The notes under the pieces: generated by a model
The model's database searches: none
What the model was told of the DNA's origin: nothing
Seen by the model: only the letters and a program-made list of their open reading frames with translations
Made by a program: the position numbers and the translations under genes
Assembly (NCBI GenBank): GCA_958450325.1
Contig: OY288259.1
Span: forward strand, 56,260,987-56,324,986
Length of the DNA: 64,000 bases
Direction of reading: 5' to 3'
Source of the DNA: Agrostemma githago
Lineage: Eukaryota > Streptophyta > Magnoliopsida > Caryophyllales > Caryophyllaceae
Part shown: one piece after another, positions 23,670-35,977 of the stretch
How positions within the stretch are numbered: the first letter of the stretch is position 1
Layout of the letters: every line of letters begins with the position of its first letter

Positions 23670-24355
23670 TGATGAGGGTCGAGAGCCTGCGCCAGGTCGC
23701 CCGCCTAGCAGGCCCCATAACGACCCAACCCGGGGAATCGAAAAGCCTGCCCAACAGGCTGCCGGGATAAGACAACAGGATTTCCTCAAAGGGATAGCTT
23801 CAGGAAGGCCGCCTGCCCAGCAGGGCAAGGCGACCAACTGGGGAGGGCCTACATAGGCCCCCTGCTCGCCTGTCCCCAGGCGACCTCTCCCCCGAGCAGG
23901 GCAGGGGTTACCAGGGGCCCCTCCGTCATTTTGTCTAAGGTAAAAGGGAATGGGTGGATGAAACAGATCCACGTGTCACCTTGCCATCCACCCATTCTCC
24001 CGCTCTTTTCCCTCTCCACCTCTCTCTCTTGTGGGAAGGTATAAATACCCATCCATTTCCCACTTAGAGAGGGTTGGATTTTCTCGCTCTAGACTCTTAC
24101 TCTAAAAACGCCACCTAACTCCTCACGAACTAGGTTCATCAAGGCATTCACGGACTGACTTAGGCATCGGAGAGGGTTCCCTCGGACAACCTCCGAGGCC
24201 CTGTGCGTTACTTGTGCAGGGAGCAGGCTCAATCCGCCGGGAAAGGTCCGACCTGCGGAGTAAGAAGAAGGAGAGAACTGTGAACTCGATCAAACAATAT
24301 TCGAACACTAAAACCCGAATTCGCAGTCGGGTTAATTGATTCCAATACCGGAACA
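23670..24355 (+). repeat. 5' LTR of the Tat-type element
   Basis: The LTR starts TGATGAGGGTCGAG and ends CCGGAACA. A TATA box TATAAATA lies at 24040-24047. By eye there are about eight single-base differences from the 3' LTR (about 1.2%). Confidence 0.95.
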
Positions 24356-24358
24356 ATT

Positions 24359-24376
24359 TGGCGCCGTCTGTGGGGA
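24359..24376 (+). other. Primer-binding site of the Tat-type element
   Basis: TGGCGCCGTCTGTGGGGA follows the 5' LTR after three bases. TGGCGCCG-type primer sites are usual in plant gypsy elements; the tRNA was not assigned. Confidence 0.8.
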
Positions 24377-27300
24377 AGAAGTAGGTTGTACCCACGAAAT
24401 TACCCACAAAATCAACCATTCTCAAACGCGAAATTAACCAATTACAATCAAACATGCCTGAAATTTTTGACACCAGCTCTGTGGCAAATCCACCCAATGC
24501 TCCCCGTTATGGCATGCCGCTGGAGGTAACCCCCACCGCCACGATTCCAGGCGTGGGGCGAGCCAGTCTCCAGGGAGCACCGGGTCAAGGGATAGTTGCC
24601 ATGGCAGGGCAGAGGGCACATCCGGGGCAAACTCTAAACCTCACCCCTGCCCAGATGGCGCAGACCGCGGCATTCTTCTCAGCAATGTTGAATCAGGAAT
24701 TCACTCCGGACGATCTGGTAGGCAGGGTCGCCACGACCCCCATGTTGCTCCACTTTGAAAGTGGAGAAGGAACCGGGGGCACAAAGCGGACCGCCGTTAG
24801 AAACGTTCAGAGAAAGGCCAGGAAGACAGCTCAGGCGTATGCGCAAGTGCAAAGACGGATCACAGAAGCCCGTCAGGAACCGCCTGCACAATAAGAGGTC
24901 GCTGGTCCTGAAGAAGCATTCTCCATTCATACCACAGAATCCACTGCCGCTCGCGAAAGAAGGGGTTTATCCCAAGACCTGAGAAATCGCATGAGGCACA
25001 AGGAGCCGGTGTCCAAGCGCCTGGGGGAGAAACAGGGAGATGTGTTCTCCAGGCTGACACCGGTCGAGGAATCTCAGCCTGCACCAGGACTGTCCCAGAG
25101 CCTGCAGTCTCGGCTCAACAATGGCCAGCCCCTGAAGTCGTGGCACCGTCAGGGCGATAACCTTGAGCCGGCTCAGAAGAAACGCTCGCGGTATCACTTC
25201 CCTCCCAAGGACGACGAAGCGATAAGCAGGCGCCCACCTAGGTACCGCTCCCCTGAAAGTAGAAGACCGACCCCTGACAGAAGGGACGACCACGGTCACT
25301 ACTCGGGCGCGAGCAGGTCAACCAAGACCCCGCTTCACCCTGAGGTAAAGGCATATCCTATCCCAAAGATTAAAATGCCCTCTGTTAAGTTTGACGGCAC
25401 GACTGACCTAGAGGATCATTTGGCGGCATACGAGAGCCATATGGGCATGTACGACGCCAATGACGCGGTTTGGTGCAAAATTTTTCCAACCACCCTGGTA
25501 GGTCTGGCCCAGGGTTGGTTCAGGGATTTGCCGCAAGAGTCGATATGTTTCTTCATCGAGTTGGCTGAGGCTTTTCTGGACCAGTATGCGGGAAACAAGA
25601 GACGACGTCTTACTCGGTTCGATCTAATGACTCTCAGGCAGAAGAAGGGTGAATCTGTCAGGGAGTACCTGAAGAGGTTCGACTTGTCTTTCCAGCAGGT
25701 CAAAGAGATAGACGATGCAACAGGGACGTACGCACTGACTAACTCACTGCTCCGTGGGGAAATGAAGAACCAACTGATCAGGGCTCAGCCGGAAACTCTG
25801 GCCAAAGCCAGGAAAATCGCAGAGGGGTTTATGCTACAAGAGGAGTTCCACAGCCTGCCGGATACCCCCGTAGGCCCTACCAGGCAGCAGGGGGGACCGC
25901 AGGGTGGACGTGGCAGAAATGAATCCGGAAAACAGAGAGTCGAGGAAGGGGATACCCCCAAGAAGGAGCGGACAGTCTACCAGCCCAGGTTCGACAGCTA
26001 CACGGCCCTCAACAAATCCAGGGCAGAGATCTTCGAACTGGAAAAGGAGTCTGCTAAGTGGAATCGCCCGAGCAAACCACGCAGCCCAAAGGGGGACCCC
26101 AAGAAATTCTGCACCTTCCATGATTGCGTAGGCCACACCACCGAAGAGTGTCGCCACCTGAAAGACGAAATCGAGAAGTTAATTAGGAATGGCTGGCTGG
26201 CCAACTACGCAGCAAGGAATAAATCACAGAAAGAAACGCCTGAAAAGCCTGAACGCTCAGTACAGAACCGCCTGATAATCCATGTGATATCAGGGGATGC
26301 AGAGGGCCAGACCAGCCGAAGAGGTCAGAATAGGCGAATTCGTGAACTAAGGAACCAAATATGCTATGCTGAAAGAGCAGGAAGCCCGAAGGGAATGACG
26401 CTGAGCATCATCCCTGAGGATGCAGGGCGGGTGGTGTATCCCCACAACGATCCCTTGATCCTATCCCTGGAAATCAGCAACCACATTGTGCGGAGATGCA
26501 TGGTGGATACCGGTGCATACACGAACCTGCTATACAAAGACGCTTTCGACAAAATGGGCCTGGAGAAAAGACACCTACGACCTGCCCCTGGATCATTGTA
26601 CGAGTTCAGCGGGGCAGGCATACTGCCCATGGGAATCATAGACCTACGTGTAACATTTGGGGAGGGGGCTACTGCCAGAAATGTCAGGGCATCGTTCGTT
26701 GTGGTAGATGCAAGGTCTGCTTACAACGCCCTAATCGGCAGGGCCACCTTAGACGAGATTGAGGCGGCCATATCAATCAGGGCTCTCACTATAGCCTATG
26801 TTACAGATTTTGGCCTTGAAGGTAAAGTGCATGGGGACCAGGAGTCAGCCAGGCAGTACTACTCCGTGGCCCTGCAAACCCATGAAAATGAAAGAAAAGG
26901 AAAGAGAAAAGCTGACAGCTCCCCCAGCAGGGAAGGCGAGATCCCAGCCGGTAATCAGGCATCAGACCACCTGGAACCTGGGGGAGAGAGCATGCTGGTG
27001 GACCTGGAGCCAGGGAGACAAGTCCTTATAGGAGCTGACCTGGAAGAGTCCTACCAGGCTGAACTGGTCAAGTTGTTAAAAGATAACAAGGATGTATTTG
27101 CCTACTCGGCGGACGAGATGCCAGGGGTCGATCCAACGTGTATCGTTCACAGGCTGAACGTAAATGCGGACGCCCGCCCTGTAAAGCAGAAAAAGCGAAA
27201 TATGTCCGCAGAGAAGGACGTGGCGATTAAGGAGGAAATTGAAAAACTTCTGAAGGCAGATTTTATTGAGGTTTCTGACTATCCGGAATGGTTAGCAAAT

Positions 27301-30300
27301 GTAGTCATGGTTAAGAAATCATCAGGCGCATGGAGAATGTGCGTGGACTTTACAAACCTTAACAAGGCCTGCCCGAAAGACTGCTACCCACTCCCAGGAT
27401 TGACCAACTGGTAGACGCTACCAGTGGGTATACTATGCTGAGCTTCCTGGACGCCTTCTCAGGGTATCATCAAGTGTACTTATGGCAGCCGGACAGGGTG
27501 AAATGTGCCTTCATCACCAGTTCAGGCACCTACATGTACAAAATGATGCCATTTGGGCTTAAGAACGCAGGGCCACATACCAACGCCTGGTCGACAAGGT
27601 GTTCGAAGGTCAAAAAGGCAGAAACATAGAAGCCTATGTCGATGACGCCATTGTAAAGAGCAAAGGAGACAATGAGCACCTGGCAGATCTGCAGGAGACC
27701 TTCTCCTCCCTGCGCGCCTACAAAATGAAACTCAATCCAAAGAAGTGTACATTTGGGGTTCGTTCTGGAAAGTTCTTGGGTTTTCTGGTCAGCTCTCGAG
27801 GGATAGACGCTAACCCCGAGGAAGTTCAGGCTGTTCTGGACCTTCCTAAAACCAGGACCATCAGGGACATTCAACGTCTGACAGGTCGCATGCCCGCCCT
27901 GGCACGCTTCATTGCCAGGTCAGCAGACAAGTCAACCCCATTCTTCAAAATATTGAAAGGCAACAAGCAATTCAAGTGGGAGGATGAGCAAAAAGAAGCC
28001 TTCGAGCAGCTGAAGGAACATTTAAAGAAGCTCCCCACCTTGGCAAGGCCAGTGGCAGGGGAAAAACTCTTCCTCTACATCGCTGTAACTAATGTGACAG
28101 TCAGCGCAGTCATCTTGAGAGAAGAAGCAGGCGCTCAGCAGCCTATATACTTTGTGAGCCATGCCCTGGGGGCAGCAGAAAAGAATTATCCTATGGTCGA
28201 AAAAGCAGCTTATGCGGTTGTCATAGCAGCCAGAAAGCTGAGGCCATACTTCGACGCTCACCCTGTCGTGGTGCTGACAGACCAGCCCTTGGAAAAAGTA
28301 CTGGAGAAATTCGAAAAGTCAGGCAGGTTGCTAAAATGGGCCATTGAGTTGAGTGGACTAGGGATAACATACCAATCCAGAACAGCCATCAAAGCCCAAG
28401 CCCTGGCCGACTTCCTAGCAGAATGCTCCCACTCCGAGGAAGATAGCCCAACTGCCGGCGAATGGGTGGTGTACACCGACGGGTCCTCCACGGCTAATGG
28501 TGCGGGGCCGGAGTCGTGTTAACCAGCCCAGAAGGGACTGACTTTGAACATGCACTTAGATTTGTCTTCCCCGCGTCAAACAATGAAGCTGAATACGAAG
28601 CAGTGCTCGCAGGCGTTAACTTAGCCAAGGCCGCAGGCGCAGAGCGGATTGTCCTGGCAACAGACTCCCAGCTCATTGCCAACCAAATCAATGGGGAATA
28701 TGAGGCCAGGGACAAAACAATGGTTGCATACCTGGAAATGGTGAATAAAGAGTTGTCGGGCCTGAAGTCGTATGAAATCAGGCAGATCCCTCGCTCCCAG
28801 AACAATCGGGCGGATGCCCTGTCCAAACTGGCTAGTTCTAGCCTGCAAGATATAAGGAGGTCAGTATGGGTAGACGTCATCCAAGAAAAATCTACCATCC
28901 CCTGCCAAATAGTTGGCGCTGTAGAGGAGACAGGGTCTGAGAATTGGATGACCCCCATCATCCTGTTCAAAAAACATGGAATTTTACCGTCTGACCCCGT
29001 GCAAAAAAGAAAGATGCCGACGAGAGCTGCATGGTTCATATTAATCGGGGAAGACTTGTACAAAAAATTGTTCTCATCTTCCCTGCTCAAATGTCTGGGG
29101 GCAGAGCAGGCGGCGGAGGTATTGGATGACATCCACTCAGGGATATGTGGCCATCACATAGGAGGAAAGTCGTTGGCACACAAGGCCTTAAGGGCGGGAT
29201 ACTACTGGCCGACCCTGCTGGCCGACGCGAAAGACTTGACTCAAAAATGCAGGAAATGACAACTTTTTGCCCCATCCATCCATGCCCCGGCCCAAGAGCT
29301 CAGGCCAATCCTATCCCCCATCCCCTTCGCTCAGTGGGGGATGGACATACTAGGCCCTTTTGCGGTAGCAACCGGGGGCAGAAAATTCCTGATCGTGGCT
29401 ATCGACTACTTCACCAAGTGGGTGGAGGCTGAGGCAGTGCCTAACATCACTGAGCCTGCAGTCAGGAAAGTGATATGGAGGAATATCATCACTAGATTCG
29501 GCCTACCAAAGATGTTAGTATTTGATCATGGGAGGCAATTTGATAACGACCCTCTGAGGATCTGGTTGGAAGGCCATGGTGTCGCAGTTGCCTACTCTGC
29601 CGTCTGCCACCCTCAAACCAACGGACAGGCAGAGGCAGCCAACAAACAGATCCTGAATGGTCTTAAGAAGATGGTAGATGACCTCAAGGGCAGATGGGCC
29701 GACGAACTCCCCAGCATACTCTGGTCAATCAGGACCACCCGAAAGAAATCTACAGGTCAGACCCCGTTTGGCCTGGTATACGGAGCAGATGCCCTACTGC
29801 CCATCGAGGCCAGAATCCCTTCCCTGCGCTCCCTGCAATACGACCAGGCTGAGAATGAAGCAGCAATGACTGAGGCCTTAGACCTGGTTAGTAAGGTAAG
29901 TGTAGACACCCGCATTTTGACTGCCAGGTGTCTATGGTAGTTTCCAAAAAACACCCGATGATGATCGGACGCTAACGTGTTTCTACGCGCTCGGATACGG
30001 GCTCAAATCCATTAATCGTTGGCTAACACACTTACGGAGTACAAATCTCACCAAACAGACCTCAAATCCAGGCCCAGTGGATCATTCCGAGTCAAACAAG
30101 ACTAATTTGGGTCGAAACCGACACCGGAAATAAAACCGACTTTTAGCGACCAGATTAAAACCCGGTCAAAGCCGTTTCCGAGTAGCTCACCCACGGTCCG
30201 CCTCCAAACGGGCCATCAAATCAAGTCCGTCAAGGCACAAAACCCTAGACACCAAGGTGCCCTAGCTTTGCCTATATAAGCAACCCCATGCAACACAATT

Positions 30301-30321
30301 ACACAACTTCTCACAAACCTA

Positions 30322-30408
30322 AAAACCCTAGTACACTCTAGGACAATCATCTTACACATCTACACAAAAAACCCTAGTATATTCTAGGACAATCATCTAT
30401 ACACACTT
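30322..30408 (+). repeat. ~50-bp tandem pair in the solo LTR leader
   Basis: aaaaccctagtacactctag and the following gacaatcatct recur once with three substitutions about 46 bases later. Confidence 0.6.
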
Positions 30409-30616
30409 CAAAACCCTAGCAATTCTACACTAGCAAAAACCCTAAACCTAGTTTTAGGAATCAAATCCGAGCCACCACAACTTAGCCTCCATACACCTCG
30501 AAGACTCTTGTGTTAAAGCCACGGTTACGAGTCCGCTCCGAGACAGAAACATGTAGGTTGAGGGTGACAAACCTCCTTCTTCTTTCTCTTCTCTTTTCTT
30601 CGTCTTTTTTTTGTTT

Positions 30617-30617
30617 A

Positions 30618-30677
<60 letters not shown>

Positions 30678-30681
30678 TACG

Positions 30682-30721
<40 letters not shown>

Positions 30722-30770
30722 GTTTATTGTTATTATTATTATTATTATTACTATTACGATCTTTATTATT
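30617..30770. repeat. (TTA)n / (ATT)n microsatellite
   Basis: About 45 trinucleotide units lie in three blocks separated by CTACGG and ACG interruptions, inside the nested solo LTR. Apparent Leu- or Tyr-rich reading frames here are repeat artefacts. Confidence 0.95.
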
Positions 30771-31547
30771 TACCTCGTTATCATTATTGCATCATAACAT
30801 CGATAATATTGTTAGCATCAAAACATTAAAATACTTATCGATTTGTGTCGAATAAGAGGGATATCGGGATAAGAAAACACGAACATACAAGTGTACTGCA
30901 CACAGCGTTGACGGTCGCTTATCCCGGTACCCCGATTATTTGATTATTGAGATGAGTCAACTTAAACAAGAATTCGTCATTATTTCTCGTCGTTATCATC
31001 ATCAATTTTGCATCCATCAATTTCTTTAAACATCAATTTTAACAAGGGTCGAAACCCGTTGACACGGATCCGACATCACAATCCCTAGGGATTTATTTCG
31101 ATGTCGGAGAAGTCGAGGGAATCAAGTTTTTTTTTTCTTTATTCAAGTAAAGCATCGATTTTGGATTCGATACCAATTCCGTAATTGGATATCGAATCTA
31201 ACAATCAAGTCATATGAATTAATTAACGTGATTTACTCATATCACGATAATTAATTTAAAACGACTAAAATCAATTTATTTATTTTTTCTATTTCACTCT
31301 AATATTCCATATCGATTCAAATAATCGAATATGGGATACAGCGAGTACTCCAAATTTAGAATCGGGTATAAATTCAACAATATTTATATTCGGTTCAACA
31401 AAATTCGCGATTTATAAAAAAACCAAGTCGAACATAAATTATGCAATATTTATGTCCGATTCGGTAAAACCGTCGAATTATCATAAATCAAAAGCAATTT
31501 CAAAATCAATAATTAAATTGCAAACGAACAAAGTTCGCACAGGTGCC

Positions 31548-31767
31548 ACTCGACCGAGTGCCTTAGTCACTCGATCGAGTGACACCCTAAAATCGAGTCA
31601 GAAAGCTAATTATGACACCCACTCGATCGAGTCTCACAGTGACTCGGTCGAGTGGCCATGTACTCGACCGAGTTAGTCAATAACTCGACCGAGTACGGTC
31701 TTTGACGCAAAACAGAATCATTTTTTTTGGTTCCACTCGATCGAGTCCATCGACCACTCGATCGAGT
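31548..31767. repeat. Array of eight ACTCGAYCGAGT palindromes
   Basis: ACTCGATCGAGT (perfect palindrome) or ACTCGACCGAGT / ACTCGGTCGAGT occurs at 31548, 31569, 31621, 31642, 31662, 31683, 31735 and 31756. Spacing is about 20 bp with two larger gaps of about 50 bp. Confidence 0.95.
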
Positions 31768-33090
31768 GGCCTCATAATGACTCAAACACGAGTCGTACAT
31801 TATTCTATTTTTCAAACTCGATAGTATTTTACGACTTAGGTCAACATGTGCATAATTAATCACGTGTATACTATCTTTTCAAATCATGCATCCTCATATT
31901 TGCATCTTTTCAATTCAATTCAATATTTGCAAACCGTTATTATTCGTTATATCGCTATATCGTTACTAACGCGTTTTCTGTTTCTTTTGTCAATTTAATT
32001 ATTATTTGTTTATTTTACTAAATGAACCCGCATGCTAAAATACAACTTTGACGTTAATTTTAGTTGCATTAAATTGACTCAGAAACCCTTTCAATTACAT
32101 TCGCATGTTTAGGGAAAATAAATCTTTGCATATCATTTTTCCCGTTTTACTAGCACGCGTATTAGAAAGTCATTCGAGTTCTTAGTAGAGGCCGCTAAAG
32201 TGCGGGCGGGGTTGGGTGTCCTTTGTGGGCTTCCCAACACGTACCCTCACCCCTTACTCAGAACCTCGGTTTCCGGATGCCCGAAACCGTTGGCGCACCA
32301 GAGTCATTCAATATACGATTAACCGCTCAAGTCGGCATCTATATCGATATGCAAAGGGACGAGCCCAATAAACTCTGACATCGGAAATGGGCCGTATTTT
32401 GTATACGGCCCACTACGACATAGAGTGGGCTCGAATGGTTCCGAATAAAAAATTCGGTGGCAACTCCACTTCGACCTAAATTTCAATTCGATCCATTCTC
32501 ATATGGAGATTCATTCGCCTACCCAAACCCGCGCGTGGCCGCGTCGGGGTGGACCTATGTCATGTCCACAGTAAGGGAGGAAGCCGGTGCCAATATCGCC
32601 GCCTATCAGCAGCGGATGAGGAAGACGTACAATAAGAGAGTACATGAAAGAAAATTTCAGATGGGCGATCTGGTTCTCAGAAAAACACAGGCTGTGGGAA
32701 AATCGAGAGAGCACGGCAAATTAAGTGCTAACTGGGAAGGTCCATACCAAGTAACTCAAATCCTAGGGCCAGGCACATATAGAATCGCCAATCTTGAGGG
32801 CCAAGAGTTGAGTGCTCACTGGAATGCAGACACCCTAAAGAAGTATTATGTCTAGCAAAATCTTAAGATAGTTTTCGTTTCCTGAAAAATTGGCGGAGAA
32901 CGGTCAAGAATGTCGACGGCTCCGACCACCCTTGTGTTAAGTTTTTTACAAAGAAATGAAAGGAACTTCAAGTCTATACTCGTTGCCTGTTCAAACTTGC
33001 GTTTTTCACACACAAACGAGCAGGGGGCAATAGGGGGAGGCCCCCCTGTTGCCAGAACTAAGGAAAATGGACCCCCCAACAAAAATTCTA

Positions 33091-33400
33091 AGCCTCTCTG
33101 CTTGCCTCTGGGCAGGCAGGGGGCAGGCCCCCTGGACTTTGATCAAAAGCCAGGGACAGGCCAAATCAACAAGGACTGGGGGCAGGCTCCCCAACCTTGT
33201 ATAAAAAACGCAAAAAGCCTCCCTACTTACCTCTGGACAGGCAGGGGGCAGGCCCCCTGGACTTTGATCAAAAGCCAGGGACAGGCCAAATCAACAAGGA
33301 CTGGGGGCAGGCTCCCCAACCTTGTATAAAAAACGGCGAAAGCCTCCCTGCCCACCTCTGGGCAAGCAGGGGGCAGACCATACCTTAAAACTTGTACAAA
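33091..33400. repeat. 125-bp tandem repeat, ~2.5 copies, in the Tat 3' region
   Basis: Units start at 33091, 33216 and 33341 (AGCCTCYCTGC-type start). The first two are nearly identical and the third is truncated. Each carries gggcaggccccctggacttt and an inverted-type gcctggcttttgatc core. Tandem repeats between pol and the 3' LTR are a known habit of Tat/Ogre elements. Confidence 0.92.
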
Positions 33401-33617
33401 AAACCAAGCAAAAACAGATGCAAACGAACAATGAAAGAATCCTTATAAAAGGAAAAAGTAGCAGGGATACACAGAATAAAGGTTTTTAAGGGCATTACAA
33501 TGAACAAGGCAGCCGACCACAAAAGGGCTCGGCGCGCAAAAAGATAAGAAGTTAACGCGTCAGCATAAGCGCGGCAGGGGATGAACAAGAGCCCTCCGAG
33601 GATGACTGCCCTGCATA

Positions 33618-35977
33618 TTAGGCAGGAGGAGCTTCTGGGCCAGAGGCAGCGGCCCCTTCAGCCATCCTGCGCATCTGGGCCTCATCCTTAGCAGTATAGA
33701 GAGCCCGGAAGGCATCTTCATCATAACCAGGGAACATCTCCCTGACAGCCTCCATAACCACCCCCAAGCAAGAATTGGCACCATTCACGAAGCCTGCCGC
33801 CACTGCAGTTTCGACCTCCTGGATTATCTCATCTTTTTCCTTCTGCCACTCCCCAGTCTTCACCGCCAAGTCACCAAGAGCCGCCTGAAGGTCCGAATCC
33901 GCCTTAGAAAGACGCTCCCCTAGGTCAGCGGCCTTTTTCTTGGCATGGTCCAATTCAGCTAAAGCCTTTTTTGCCTGCTCCAACTCTGCAAAGGCCAGCA
34001 TGGCTCTCTTCGATTCCTCCTCCAGGCGAGACACCTCCCTGACTGCCCTCTCACTTTGAGATTTCCAGTGAATCGTCTGATTCCTGGCCTCCTCCAACTC
34101 GTTCTCCTTTTTTGTCAGCTGATCCTTCAAACCAGCAATAGAGCAACGTCCCTTTCGACTGTAGTCAGGCGGTCAGAGTTGGCCAAATCCTCGTCACTTA
34201 GACGACTAAGGGTCGCCAACTCAGCAGAGGCCTGTATAACTCTGGCGGTACGCTGAATGTATTGAGTTACTTGATGGGTGGCAGAATGGACAGTCTTGAG
34301 AAGGTGATCCGCCAAAACCGCCCCGGAGTCAGAAAGTAAGGCAGAAACGTCCTGGCTGTCACCGGCGGTGTAATGAAACTCAGTATTTTCCTCAGAGAAC
34401 AGGGTACATGGAATTCCCAAGCAAAACGTTTCGGGTCAGGCGTATCAGCCTCCAGGTCTACCACGTGATCGGCAGTAACAGGTTCCCTGCTTCTCTTCCT
34501 GACCAGCTCCTGAGGAGTACTCTTCCCAGTCTCCTCAGAGCCAACAGGCCGCGGTCCCAAAGGAGTCTGGACCCCTGCAGAAGCCCCTCTGCTTACCGAC
34601 AGGAGGAGGAGTGGTCTCAGGGGCAGCCCCCCTTTCCACAACAGGAGGGGTAGCCTCAGAGGCCGCCGGCTTCACAGGCGTCGATTTGGGGGGAGCAGGA
34701 AGTCTTGGCCTGCTGAACGAGAGGCCCTTTAAGTGCTTCATCAGATTCTTCTCACCTTTCCTAAAATCAGGAGGAAGGGAAGGCCGCCTCTGGACAACAA
34801 CAAGCGCCTCAGTTAAACCCAAACGCCTTACCTCCCTCTTCGTCCAGAGGCAGGTAGCAAGATCTGCAGGGAAAAGAAATGGCCAGTTAGAAAACCACCG
34901 AGAAAAGGGAAGAGGATAAAGATAAACCAGCAACGCCCTTGAACTACCTTTACTCAAGCCAGGGTTCAGACCCACTCGGGTCAGATATCTATCAGTAGTG
35001 ATAAGCTCCGCATGAGGGAACCAAAAATTGGGACCATAAATCCCTGATTTATCAGTATGGGCAGCAAATTTTTTGACCAAGTCCTCATCTTTCTTGCTCA
35101 GCTTCACCTCCAAAGCCTTCCCCCCAACGCCAGGATGGTACTCCTGGCGGGTCTCTAGCCTGGTGTGGACGTGATTCCTGAAATGCCGAGGAATCTTCCA
35201 CCCGTCAGCGTTGTGCATGTAAAGAAAGTTGTTCTTCCAATCCCTCAGGCTGTCCATAGGTGGCCACACCAGGGTATGGCCTTTCTGTCTCAGGAGAGAC
35301 CAATACCCAGGAGAACCCTCGCTCTCGGAGGGAACCATGTGCAAGCCGGCCATAAACCTCGGAGCATCAATAGAAGGCTCGGTGTAGTGGAACAGGCAGG
35401 TCCAAGCATACGATATCAGCGACCGAACAGCCATGGCGGTCAATTGGGCTATGGCTACATTCATCCGCCTGAAGGCCTCTTCCAGGAAAGGATGAAGGGG
35501 GAAGCGCAGGCCGAATTCAAAACACTTGTGGTAAACCGCTATGCAGCCATCAGGAGGACAGCATACGGTGTCTTTTTCACCGGGGACGACAATTGTATAC
35601 CCCTCCCCAAAATTGTAAAACCGTTCAATCGCGCTGGCAGCATTTTTCGCAAGAATCAAATCCCGGTTTTTAGGTTCGGGGTAGGTCCCCAGGGGAACGT
35701 GGTACTTGGCCTTGTCTAGGTAATAAGTTTTACCCTTTTCCCGGGGAATAAGGGGACCGGAAGTCCTGGAGGGATCAATCTCCAGCGCCTCGTCGTCCGA
35801 ATCAACGACGTCATAGGGAGCGGGTTCAGGAGAACTACCACCTCCACTGTCCCCCGAATGTCCCTCCTCAACTATCCTAGGGCCATCTCCCCTAGATGAG
35901 GAGGCAAGATTTTCCATACTCCCCTCCCCATCCTCCATATCGGTAAACGGCAGGATGCGCGCGCGGGTTCTAGACAT
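33618..35977 (-). pseudogene. Tat antisense ORF 1 (Transposase_28-like plus coiled coil), frameshifted
   Basis: On the minus strand the frame starts MSRTRARILPFTDMEDGEG (35977) and runs 480 codons to 34535. About residues 85-250 contain FGLRFPLHPFLEEAFRRMN and AQLTAMAVRSLISYAW, the hallmark of the 'putative gypsy type transposon' domain (Pfam Transposase_28). The protein continues in other frames after shifts near 34575, 34415 and 34130. It ends with a Lys/Glu-rich coiled coil (MKDQLTKKENELEEARNQ onward) and a short tail at 33618. A TATA box (TATAAAA, plus-strand complement at 36211-36217) lies about 235 bp upstream of the start. Such antisense ORFs are known in the Tat lineage; their function is not established. 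Confidence 0.8.

Larger units (their letters stand above)
29901..32570 (+). mobile_element. Nested 2.67-kb solo LTR inside integrase
   Basis: The insert starts TGTAGACACC and ends TGTCCACA (short inverted ends, TG...CA), and GTAAG flanks it on both sides (29896-29900 and 32571-32575). Removing it and one GTAAG puts the integrase back in one frame. It has a TATA box CTATATAAG (30272-30280) about 370 bp from its start and no coding capacity, so it reads as a single long LTR left after LTR-LTR recombination. It contains a TTA microsatellite and an array of palindromes. Long LTRs starting TGTAGACACC occur in Ogre/Tat-like gypsy elements, but the family here is an inference. Confidence 0.85.
24454..32855 (+). 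pseudogene. Tat-type gag-pol polyprotein, disrupted
   Basis: Gag starts at MPEIFDTSS (24454). The capsid-like retrotransposon gag domain is near 25380-25830, and a zinc-knuckle-like CTFHDCVGHTTEEC near 26110-26152. Protease DTG is at about 26508 (MVDTGAYTNLLY). Reverse transcriptase spans about 27090-27900 with the catalytic YVDD near 27635. The first RNase H is about 28050-28430 and the second, starting VVYTDGSS, about 28465-28850. Integrase follows with a zinc domain (about 29130-29260), core (WGMDILGPF, then QTNGQAEAANKQ) and C-terminus (32576-32855). Breaks: TAA at 24892-24894, TGA at 29257-29259 replacing a zinc-ligand Cys codon, and one-base losses near 27397, 27571 and 28502. The frame is split at 29900/32571 by a nested solo LTR. 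Confidence 0.92.

Noticed and set aside
23652..24052. Minus-strand frames in both gypsy LTRs (repeated at 37416-37906)
   Set aside because: They occur identically in the two LTRs because the LTRs are repeats; the composition is that of noncoding GC-rich LTR sequence.
30510..30829. Leu/Tyr/Ile-rich frames that look like membrane proteins
   Set aside because: Produced entirely by the TTA/ATT microsatellite in the nested solo LTR.
31548..31767. Regularly spaced repeats resembling a CRISPR array
   Set aside because: The repeats are 12-bp palindromes with short irregular gaps in a plant LTR; there are no cas genes and the context is nuclear eukaryotic.
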